Assembly (NCBI GenBank): GCA_016284485.1
Contig: JAEEOX010000124.1
Span: 1-9,199 of the forward strand
Direction of reading: 5' to 3'
DNA length: 9,199 nucleotides
Source: Bacillota bacterium
Lineage (GTDB): Bacteria > Bacillota > Clostridia > Peptostreptococcales > Anaerovoracaceae
Part shown: in pieces, positions 1 to 4,978 of the stretch
Layout: each line of letters begins with the position of its first letter
Position numbering within the stretch: position 1 is the stretch's first letter
Made by a program: the position numbers and the translations under genes
The notes under the pieces: generated by a model
Seen by the model: only the letters and a program-made list of their open reading frames with translations
What the model was told of the DNA's origin: nothing
The model's database searches: none

Positions 1-2
1 AT

Positions 3-650
3 GTAGCTGCCAAGCTGGCAGAGATCCTCGGAATCGAAGCAGGTTCTTCCGAGCCTCAGGTAGCTGTGGTAATGTGCAACGGAAACTCGGCCAACGCCAA
101 GAGCTTCGCTGAATATCAGGGACCTCTCACATGCTCCGCTGCCGCCACTCTGTACGGAGGAAACAATGCCTGCAAGTACGGCTGCTTAGGCCTGGGCGAC
201 TGCACCAGAGCCTGCAACTTCGGAGCGATCAAGGTCTGCGACGGCGTAGCCGTTGTGGCCAGAGAACTCTGCACCGGATGCGGAGCCTGCGCATCCACAT
301 GTCCGAAACACATCATCAGGATCGCACCTGCCAAGAACAAGGTGGTCGTCCAGTGTTCCAACACTGACAAGGGCGCTCAGACCAGGAAAGCCTGCGCCGT
401 TGGCTGCATCGGCTGCGGCAAGTGCCAGAAGGTCTGCAAGTTCGAGGCTATCACCATCGAAAACAATCTTGCAAAGATCGATCCCGACAAGTGCAAGAAC
501 TGCGGACTTTGCTCCAAGGAATGCCCGACTCACGCCATCAACAACATGAGGGCCAAGAGGCAGACCGCAAAGAAGGAAGCTCCCAAGAAGGTGGAGGCAG
601 CACCTGTCGTTCCGCCCACAGCGGGAGAAGAACCGAGAGTTAACGCTTAA
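3..650 (+). CDS. rnfB: RnfB, electron transport complex subunit (3' part)
   Basis: Subunit B of the membrane-bound Rnf complex (ferredoxin:NAD+ oxidoreductase, ion-pumping). It carries electrons from ferredoxin through a chain of [4Fe-4S] clusters. The reading frame is open from base 3, so the N-terminal membrane anchor and first cluster domain lie outside the window; 215 residues remain. The first visible stretch, VAVVMCNGN, and the cysteine-rich CKYGCLGLGDC are typical of RnfB. Then come three ferredoxin-like motifs: CTGCGACASTCP, CAVGCIGCGKCQKVC and CKNCGLCSKECP. The tail (about 40 residues) is rich in Lys, Ala and Pro and carries no cysteines. In Firmicutes rnfB is usually the last gene of rnfCDGEAB, which fits the terminator that follows at once. 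The apbE gene nearby supplies the enzyme that flavinylates other Rnf subunits. An internal ATG at 66 is not the true start, because homology continues upstream of it. Confidence 0.95.
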   Translation, partial: VAAKLAEILGIEAGSSEPQVAVVMCNGNSANAKSFAEYQGPLTCSAAATLYGGNNACKYGCLGLGDCTRACNFGAIKVCDGVAVVARELCTGCGACASTCPKHIIRIAPAKNKVVVQCSNTDKGAQTRKACAVGCIGCGKCQKVCKFEAITIENNLAKIDPDKCKNCGLCSKECPTHAINNMRAKRQTAKKEAPKKVEAAPVVPPTAGEEPRVNA

Positions 651-668
651 AGACTCACTTTCTGTATT

Positions 669-698
669 AAAAAGGAGCCTCGGATGAGGCTCCTTTTT
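669..698. terminator. Bidirectional rho-independent terminator
   Basis: A perfect 12-bp stem (669-680 with 687-698) around a 6-base loop. The stem begins with five A and ends with five T, so it can stop transcription from both sides. It lies between the convergent rnfB (stop at 650) and the Gx protein gene (stop at 730), as expected for a shared terminator. Confidence 0.92.
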
Positions 699-729
699 GC
701 GTTGCATTTCGGTGCGGAGTGTTTTAAGC

Positions 730-1245
730 CTAACTGAATGAAGGCAGGCGCTTTTCGATGATGTATGCCAGGAATCCGATGGCGATGCCGCTGATCAGTC
801 CCGAGAAAAGCAGTACCGGGAAGTAGCTGAGGATCGCAGTGTTCTGAAGGAGCACGCAGGCTGTCAGAAGCTGTCCCAGATTGTGGGCAACTCCGCCGGC
901 CATGCTGACGCCCACCATGCTGAAGAGCCCGGTCCTGTACAGGAGGTACATGATCACGATGCTGAGAACGCCGCCTGCGAAGGAGTAGATCATTCCGAAG
1001 ACTCCGCTGAAGAGCAGTCCGGCCAGCAGGATCCTGGCCGCGTTGATGGCGAAGGCGTGCCTGAAGTCCATTCGGACGATGGCGATCAGTATCACCAGAT
1101 TGGCCAGCCCCAGCTTGATGCCCGGTATGGGCACGGGCAGGGGGATCAGGAACTCGATGTAACTGAAGATCAGGGCCAGCGCCGCGAACATGGCGCTGAT
1201 GGCGACCAGACGGGTGCGGCTGTCGGTCTTAGCCTGAGACGACAT
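730..1245 (-). CDS. Gx transporter family membrane protein (heptaprenyl diphosphate synthase component I-like)
   Basis: Small polytopic membrane protein, 171 residues from the chosen start. After a short polar N-terminus it is almost entirely hydrophobic, with about five membrane segments. It shows the family-typical stretch PIPGIKLGLANLVILIAI, followed by FRHAFAINAARILLAGLLFSG, with the GGVAHNLGQL segment further on. The family (Pfam Hpre_diP_synt_I) was named for a supposed prenyl synthase component but resembles ECF-type S components, and the biochemical role is uncertain. Start choice: a GTG at 1254 and ATGs at 1251 and 1245 are in frame. AGGAGG (1254-1259, minus strand) lies 8 bases from the ATG at 1245 but overlaps or crowds the other two, so 1245 is preferred. 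The gene overlaps the end of the NusG-II gene by 17 bp, so the two are cotranscribed and probably translationally coupled. The pair recalls eetA/eetB of Listeria-type extracellular electron transfer loci (from memory). Confidence 0.85.
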   Translation of the reverse strand: MSSQAKTDSRTRLVAISAMFAALALIFSYIEFLIPLPVPIPGIKLGLANLVILIAIVRMDFRHAFAINAARILLAGLLFSGVFGMIYSFAGGVLSIVIMYLLYRTGLFSMVGVSMAGGVAHNLGQLLTACVLLQNTAILSYFPVLLFSGLISGIAIGFLAYIIEKRLPSFS

Positions 1246-1606
1246 CCACATCACCTCCTCCCACGATCTCGCAGACCACCTTGTTGGGAAGGCAAACGAT
1301 GACCTGTCCCCGTCCGGATATGGGTCCGTGGTTTACGCAGATCTGGTTGTGGCAGCTGGCGGACTCCATGAAGCACTTGCCGTCCCGGATCACAAGGACG
1401 TTCTTCATGGTCCCGGTGCCGTCGGAGGTGCTCTGGAGGATCTCAACTGTGCGGTCCTCGCTTAAGGGATAGACGCCGTAAGTCTCCCCGTTCACGGTCA
1501 CCTTGACCTCCGGGTCATTAAGTGTCCGGGTGAGGGGAAGGACGGTGACGGCCAGGCCCACTGCCAGTATGATTATGAAAAGAATTATGTCTGCTTTCTT
1601 GATCAT
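1229..1606 (-). CDS. NusG domain II-containing membrane-anchored protein
   Basis: 125 residues: one N-terminal membrane segment (about residues 6-26, IILFIIILAVGLAVTVLPL) and then a small beta-rich extracytoplasmic domain of the NusG-II type (Pfam PF07009). The domain contains the family pattern CHNQICVNHGPI (a CxxxxC pair, with Gly-Arg-Gly just after) and the closing LPNKVVCEI. It has no NGN or KOW domain and is not a transcription factor; the family name reflects fold similarity only. Such proteins are regularly encoded beside Gx proteins, ApbE and Rnf or other flavinylated electron carriers, so a role in membrane redox chemistry is inferred, not shown. It is the first gene of the minus-strand pair. 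No Shine-Dalgarno is visible: only ggggcc separates a perfect extended -10 box from the ATG, suggesting a leaderless message. Confidence 0.85.
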   Translation of the reverse strand: MIKKADIILFIIILAVGLAVTVLPLTRTLNDPEVKVTVNGETYGVYPLSEDRTVEILQSTSDGTGTMKNVLVIRDGKCFMESASCHNQICVNHGPISGRGQVIVCLPNKVVCEIVGGGDVDVVSG

Positions 1607-1612
1607 GGCCCC

Positions 1613-1642
1613 ATTATATCATAAGAAATGTGGTTTTTTGAA
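1613..1642 (-). promoter_or_regulatory. Extended -10 promoter of the NusG-II/Gx unit
   Basis: On the minus strand, TGATATAAT (extended -10, TGn plus a perfect TATAAT at 1618-1613) follows a weak -35 TTCAAA (1642-1637) at 18 bp. Only six bases separate the -10 box from the ATG at 1606, so the expected transcription start falls at or next to the start codon. Confidence 0.6.
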
Positions 1643-1668
1643 CCATTCTACAACTTATGTTCACAATA

Positions 1669-1698
1669 TCTACAAATGAGTAGTTTACTATATACTCA
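1669..1698 (+). promoter_or_regulatory. Candidate promoter overlapped by an inverted repeat
   Basis: TCTACA (1669-1674), a 16-bp gap and TATACT (1691-1696) make a modest sigma-A-like promoter. TGAGTA (1677-1682) and TACTCA (1693-1698) form a 6-bp inverted repeat with a 10-bp gap across its spacer and -10 box, as an operator would. A transcript from here would end about 90 nt later at the hairpin at 1747-1792. This is inference from motif matches only. Confidence 0.3.
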
Positions 1699-1746
1699 AC
1701 AGAGATAAAAACTTCTTCATAATAAATCCTTTCTTAAATAAAAAAC

Positions 1747-1792
1747 ATCTCTTTCGGGAGGCTTGAGCAACCACCTGAAAGAGATCTTTTTT
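1747..1792. terminator. Hairpin terminator inside a divergent intergenic region
   Basis: A perfect 9-bp stem (1747-1755 with 1777-1785) is extended inward by a G-U pair, two G-C pairs, an A-A mismatch and two more G-C pairs around a 9-base loop. T-runs follow on both strands (1787-1792 on plus; the A-run 1740-1745 read on minus). It has the form of a good terminator, yet the flanking genes point away from each other, so neither is terminated by it. It may end a short plus-strand RNA, act as an attenuator for apbE, or insulate the two promoters. Confidence 0.7.
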
Positions 1793-1793
1793 A

Positions 1794-1822
1794 TGGTCAC
1801 GGCTCTGCGGTTATGATAAAAT
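1794..1822 (+). promoter_or_regulatory. Extended -10 promoter of apbE
   Basis: TGATAAAAT (TGn plus TAAAAT at 1817-1822) with TGGTCA as a weak -35 (1794-1799), 17 bp apart. Seven bases separate the -10 box from the apbE ATG at 1830 and there is no Shine-Dalgarno, so the message is probably leaderless. The motif TTATGATAAAAT nearly repeats the TTATGATATAAT of the opposing promoter. Confidence 0.55.
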
Positions 1823-1829
1823 AGTTCCC

Positions 1830-2975
1830 ATGAAGACCAATTCCCGCAAAAAATTCAAGACCCTGGCCATGTGCCTTCTGATATGCATCCTGGCCCTCGG
1901 AGGTGTTACAGGCTGCGGCTCGTCCCGGACGGACAGCTGGGCCGGCGTCAGTATGGATTCCTACTATTTCGACACCATCTGCCGGATCACGATCTACGGG
2001 CTGGACGACAGTCTGATCGGCGATGGGCTCAGCGAGGAGGAGTTCAACTCTCAGTGCACCTCCATCATCCGGGACGCCTTCAAGGAACTGGCTGCTTATG
2101 AGAAGCTGCTGAGCCGCACGGTGGAGGGTTCCGACGTGGACAGGATAAACCGCTCATCAGGTGAACCGGTGGAGGTGGATCCCCGGACAGTTGAAGTTCT
2201 GACTGCCGGACTGGGATTCGGAGACCTTTCGGCGGGCGCCTTCGATATAACCATCGGAGGAGTGACCGATCTGTGGAATTTCCATGCGCTGGACGAGGAG
2301 ACTGCTGCGGAGGGACTGCCTGATCAGGCACTTTTGGAGGAGGCTCTGAAGCACGTCGACTACTGCAACGTGGAAGTGCATTTCGATGAGAACGAAGTGC
2401 GGCTGCTGGATCCTGACGCTGTCATCGACCTGGGCGGGATCGCCAAGGGATACATCGCGGACCGCATCACTGAGTTCCTGGCTGACCGCGGCGTTACCGA
2501 CGCCATCGTGAACCTGGGCGGCAACATCGAAGCCCTGGGCGGAAAACCCGGGAATCATCTGAAACCCGCGGGTGACAGCGAGGGCGGCACAGTCAGACTG
2601 GGCATCAACGACCCGAGAGACGATTCCGGCAAGCTGCTCACCACCTTTGACTCCAGAGACGTTACGGTGGTGACCTCCGGCACATACGAGAGATATATTG
2701 AAGTGGACGGTGTGAGATATCATCACATACTGGATCCCAAGACCGGTTACCCGGTGGACAACGGGCTGATCCAGGTAACCATCGTGGCAGGCAAGGGCCA
2801 TTCCGTGGACTGCGACGGGCTGTCGACGGTGTGCCTTGCTCTGGGCAGATCGGAGGGCAAATTTCTCATAGACGATCTTTCAGAGACAGGCATGTTCGGA
2901 CCGATCTGGGCGATCTTCGTGTCGGAAGACGGCGAAGTCACTGAGGCAGGGGACAAGTCGGCATTCGTGCAGTAG
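1830..2975 (+). CDS. apbE: FAD:protein FMN transferase ApbE, lipoprotein
   Basis: Transfers FMN from FAD onto a Thr/Ser of target proteins such as RnfG, RnfD and other FMN-binding-domain proteins; acts outside the membrane, Mg2+-dependent. 381 residues, close to the family size. The N-terminus is a lipoprotein signal: basic MKTNSRKKFK, a hydrophobic core and the lipobox VTGC with Cys29 as lipidation site. Family blocks follow in order: YEKLLSR and VDRIN (about residues 90-110), SAGAFDITIGGVTDLW (about 133-148), IDLGGIAKGYIADRI (about 199-213), NLGGNIEALG, TSGTYERY (about 281-288), HILDPKTGYPV (about 300-310) and DCDGLST with the expected metal-binding Asp region. The start has no ribosome binding site but an extended -10 box just upstream. 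It is probably cotranscribed with the EFR1 gene 74 bp downstream; a 6-bp hairpin (2978-2993) without a T-run lies in that gap. The Rnf operon end at 650 is the likely source of its substrates. Confidence 0.95.
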   Translation: MKTNSRKKFKTLAMCLLICILALGGVTGCGSSRTDSWAGVSMDSYYFDTICRITIYGLDDSLIGDGLSEEEFNSQCTSIIRDAFKELAAYEKLLSRTVEGSDVDRINRSSGEPVEVDPRTVEVLTAGLGFGDLSAGAFDITIGGVTDLWNFHALDEETAAEGLPDQALLEEALKHVDYCNVEVHFDENEVRLLDPDAVIDLGGIAKGYIADRITEFLADRGVTDAIVNLGGNIEALGGKPGNHLKPAGDSEGGTVRLGINDPRDDSGKLLTTFDSRDVTVVTSGTYERYIEVDGVRYHHILDPKTGYPVDNGLIQVTIVAGKGHSVDCDGLSTVCLALGRSEGKFLIDDLSETGMFGPIWAIFVSEDGEVTEAGDKSAFVQ

Positions 2976-3049
2976 GGCAGGGTGTGAACCCTGGAGCAGG
3001 AGAGACCGCGGGTGCGGCGGGCCGGACATGGCCCGGAAACAGGAGAGAA

Positions 3050-3892
3050 ATGAAGATCAGAAGGATCATCAACATATATTTCAGCCCCACCGGAGAGACG
3101 GCCGGGGTGGGCCGGGTGTTTTGCGCAAGGCTGGCGGAGAAACTGGGCGTACCGGTGGAGAACGTCGACATCACGCTGCCGTCAGAGCGGCGGGGTACGT
3201 ACGGGTTCGGCGAGGAGGACCTGCTGGTGCTGGCCGTTCCCACTTACGCCGGGCGGGTGCCCAATAAGATCGAACCCTACCTCCGCGGCATGTTCCGGGC
3301 AGAGGGTTCGCCCTGCGTGACGCTGGTCACCTTCGGTAACAGGGCTTTTGACAGCTCTCTGGCTGAACTTGCGGATATAGCTTGGAAAAGCGGCGCGCGG
3401 GTCATCGCGGGCGGAGCCTTCGCGGCGAGACACGCATTCTCTGACCGCGTAGGAGAGGGCAGACCATCCGGTCCGGACCGCGAAATGATGGAGACCATGG
3501 CGGAAAACACCGCCCAGAAGGTCCTGGATGCCTGTGAGAGCGACGATATCACGTCACCCGAGGAACTGAGGGGCAGCTACGAAAAAACCCTAAAAATCGA
3601 CAATTACTACGTTCCACTGACCGAGACCGGCCAGCGGGCTGTTTTCCTGAAGGCGAAGCCTAAGGTGGACACCGAACGGTGTGTGGGATGCGGCACCTGC
3701 GTGCACAGCTGCCCCATGGGCGCCATCGCGGAGGACATCCTCAGCACCCCGGGCACCTGCATCAAGTGTCAGGCCTGCGTCAGGAAGTGCCCGGCGGGCG
3801 CCCGTTACTTCGACGACGAGGCCTTCCTGTCCCACGTGAGGATGCTGGAACGGGACTATGGGCGAAGGGCAGAGAACGTGGTGTATATTTGA
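3050..3892 (+). CDS. EFR1 family ferredoxin (flavodoxin-like domain plus 2[4Fe-4S])
   Basis: 280-residue cytoplasmic redox protein. Residues 1-165 form a flavodoxin-like domain. Its phosphate-binding loop is FSPTGET (11-17), where classic flavodoxins have S/T-x-T-G-x-T, and the second flavin loop is VPTYAGRVP (63-71). The stretch TFGNRAFDSSLAEL is typical of the EFR1 family. The C-terminal part has two [4Fe-4S] motifs, CVGCGTCVHSCP (Cys211, 214, 217, 221) and CIKCQACVRKCP (Cys237, 240, 243, 247). It presumably moves electrons between ferredoxin-level donors and a flavin; partners are unknown. Start choice: an in-frame GTG at 2984 would add 22 residues of low-complexity sequence (NPGAGETAGAAGRTW) not expected in the family, whereas ATG 3050 has AGGAG four bases upstream and begins the flavodoxin fold directly. 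It follows apbE and ends at a strong terminator. Confidence 0.88.
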   Translation: MKIRRIINIYFSPTGETAGVGRVFCARLAEKLGVPVENVDITLPSERRGTYGFGEEDLLVLAVPTYAGRVPNKIEPYLRGMFRAEGSPCVTLVTFGNRAFDSSLAELADIAWKSGARVIAGGAFAARHAFSDRVGEGRPSGPDREMMETMAENTAQKVLDACESDDITSPEELRGSYEKTLKIDNYYVPLTETGQRAVFLKAKPKVDTERCVGCGTCVHSCPMGAIAEDILSTPGTCIKCQACVRKCPAGARYFDDEAFLSHVRMLERDYGRRAENVVYI

Positions 3893-3898
3893 GATGTG

Positions 3899-3925
3899 AA
3901 GAGAGCGCGGGCGCTCTCTTTTTTT
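3899..3925 (+). terminator. Rho-independent terminator of the apbE-EFR1 unit
   Basis: GC-rich stem GAGAGCG/CGCTCTC (3901-3907 with 3912-3918) around a CGGG loop, flanked by AA upstream and seven further T downstream. It lies seven bases after the EFR1 stop codon. Confidence 0.92.
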
Positions 3926-3944
3926 GATGGTTTTGGGCTCGCGG

Positions 3945-3956
3945 ATCGTATACGAT
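3945..3956. repeat. 12-bp perfect palindrome
   Basis: ATCGTATACGAT is a perfect dyad located about 40 bp before the palindrome array and 20 bp after the EFR1 terminator. No gene starts nearby, so its role is unknown; it could be an isolated protein-binding site. Confidence 0.45.
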
Positions 3957-3994
3957 TTCGGTAAATTGCACATGGGGTGCTTGGAAATAAGCTT

Positions 3995-4187
3995 TTACTG
4001 TATAAACTGAATTTTTTGATTTCGTACAGTACCAAAAGTTCATCTTTTACTGTACATTTGCAAAAAACTCAATTTGTACAGTAACTCTTTTCCCGGAATT
4101 ACTGTACATATTGAAAATAACTAAATCTTACAGTAATTTGCTCCTGCAATTACTGTACAGGATCAAAAAACGTGTTCTATACAGTAA
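3995..4187. repeat. Array of four 38-bp imperfect palindromes with 13-14 bp spacers
   Basis: Four units lie at 3995-4032, 4047-4084, 4099-4136 and 4150-4187, each exactly 38 bp. Each has a left arm close to TTACTGTACA, an 18-bp AT-rich centre and a right arm close to TGTACAGTAA. Repeat-to-repeat distance is 52, 52 and 51 bp. The spacers (14, 14 and 13 bp) are unrelated to one another. The centres share an asymmetric A-tract (consensus near TCAAAAAACT) in units 2-4. Unit 1 matches the others only when reverse-complemented, so it is inverted. The outermost arms of the array, TTACTGTATA and TATACAGTAA, are exact complements sharing the same variant base. The array lies between two terminators and two convergent genes, so no known promoter or transcript of a neighbour accounts for it. 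Possible roles are a multi-site protein-binding array or a structured RNA; I do not recognise it as a known element. Confidence 0.88.
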
Positions 4188-4237
4188 ACATGACCCAAAA
4201 GGGAAAGAAAAAGAGGTCATCGTGCCCCCACACCAAT

Positions 4238-4264
4238 CAAAAAGACCCCGCGCCAGCGGGGTCT
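4238..4264 (-). terminator. Rho-independent terminator of the ECF transporter gene
   Basis: An 8-bp GC-rich stem AGACCCCG/CGGGGTCT (4243-4250 with 4257-4264) around a 6-base loop. On the minus strand it is followed by a T-run (the A-run at 4239-4243). It sits 18 bp beyond the stop codon of the gene at 4283. Confidence 0.9.
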
Positions 4265-4282
4265 GCCATTCATTTATTACTT

Positions 4283-4876
4283 CTACCTGTGTACGTACGC
4301 GAAGAATCTTCTCGCGGGGGTCTTGAGGAGGGCGTGGGTCAGGAGCACTGCCACGATCATGGAGCAGATGAACTGCCCGATGTTGCCGGGGACGGACACG
4401 AAGCCCACCGCCATGTTGCCGTAGACGATGGCGTTCACGAAAATGTAGACCACGACTTCGGTGAGGCCTCCCAGGATCATGGCCAGGAGCTCGTAGGGAG
4501 CCAGACTCAGTATCAGACGGGGTTTCCAGGTCTCGCCGCGGCCGGCAGCTTCCTCCGCCAGCCTGTCCTCGTGCAGGCGGCCGCGTTCGATGAATTCGCC
4601 CATGATGAAGGCCATGAGGCCTTTTGCGATGAAGGTGCCCACTGCGAAGATCACGTAGCCGCCGAAGATATCGGCAAGGGCGGCGCCCACTGAAGAGGCG
4701 ATGGCACCGTTTTTCTTCCCCAGGACCAGGACGCTCATGAAGATGAAGGTGTCGCCCAGGTGGACGTAACCCTGAGTCAGTGGGTTCGGCACCTTGAGAG
4801 CGAAGGTGGCAAGACAAACCAGGCCCATCATGAGAGCCGTCAGTACAAGGTTGTCAGTTTTTTCGATCCTTCTCAT
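4283..4876 (-). CDS. ECF transporter S component, vitamin-type
   Basis: 197-residue integral membrane protein with about six hydrophobic segments: the substrate-binding S subunit of an energy-coupling-factor importer, which would share its T and two ATPase subunits encoded elsewhere. The N-terminal half carries the pattern PNPLTQGYVHLGDTFIFMSVLVLGKKNGAIASSVG in two family blocks, then a GxALADIFGGY motif and the KGLMAFIMG helix, as in the COG4720/PF07155-type S components. A charged loop (ERGRLHEDRLAEEAAGRGETWKPR, about residues 97-120) splits the two halves. The substrate cannot be read from sequence. The divergent MocR-type regulator suggests a vitamin B6 vitamer, as for PdxU2-type components, but riboflavin, hydroxymethylpyrimidine or another small molecule is possible. 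A Shine-Dalgarno-like AGAAGG lies 8 bases before the ATG. Confidence 0.85.
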   Translation of the reverse strand: MRRIEKTDNLVLTALMMGLVCLATFALKVPNPLTQGYVHLGDTFIFMSVLVLGKKNGAIASSVGAALADIFGGYVIFAVGTFIAKGLMAFIMGEFIERGRLHEDRLAEEAAGRGETWKPRLILSLAPYELLAMILGGLTEVVVYIFVNAIVYGNMAVGFVSVPGNIGQFICSMIVAVLLTHALLKTPARRFFAYVHR

Positions 4877-4978
4877 TTGTCTTACCTTCTTTCTATTGAT
4901 ATATTAGCAAAAAAGTGTTATCCTTAAAATATGCAGAAATAAAGAAATTAAAGATAACAGTTTTGCTGAATAACTGAA
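4877..4978. promoter_or_regulatory. Divergent promoter/operator region, ECF transporter versus MocR operon
   Basis: 102 AT-rich bases between two divergent start codons. TGTTATC (4916-4922) and GATAACA (4953-4959) form a 7-bp inverted repeat 30 bp apart, and a related GAATAACTG lies at 4968-4976. These are candidate sites for the MocR protein, whose family commonly binds repeated half-sites next to its own gene. A plus-strand promoter TTGATA (4896-4901), 17 bp, TATCCT (4919-4924) would overlap the first half-site. On the minus strand TAATAT (4908-4903) is a possible -10 without a good -35. No Shine-Dalgarno precedes the MocR ATG. Assignments are inference. Confidence 0.4.

Noticed and set aside
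1628..1708. 26-codon ORF beginning ATGTGGTTT upstream of the orphan hairpin
   Set aside because: No ribosome binding site, AT-rich composition like the surrounding non-coding DNA, and no recognisable leader-peptide pattern.
1700..1829. FMN riboswitch upstream of apbE
   Set aside because: None of the conserved RFN-element junction sequences is seen and the region is too short.
2984..3049. Longer EFR1 start at GTG 2984
   Set aside because: The added 22 residues are Gly/Ala-rich and outside the flavodoxin fold; ATG 3050 has its own AGGAG.
4085..4098. Noc-like site (TTTCCCGGGAAA type) at the centre of the array
   Set aside because: TTTTCCCGGAA lacks one G of the palindrome and occurs once in a non-conserved spacer.
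3995..4187. CRISPR array
   Set aside because: The spacers are only 13-14 bp, the repeats are not identical in their centres, one unit is inverted, and no cas gene is present.
4172..4693. Long plus-strand ORF opposite the ECF transporter gene
   Set aside because: It is antisense to a well-supported membrane protein gene, has no ribosome binding site, and starts inside the array and terminator region.
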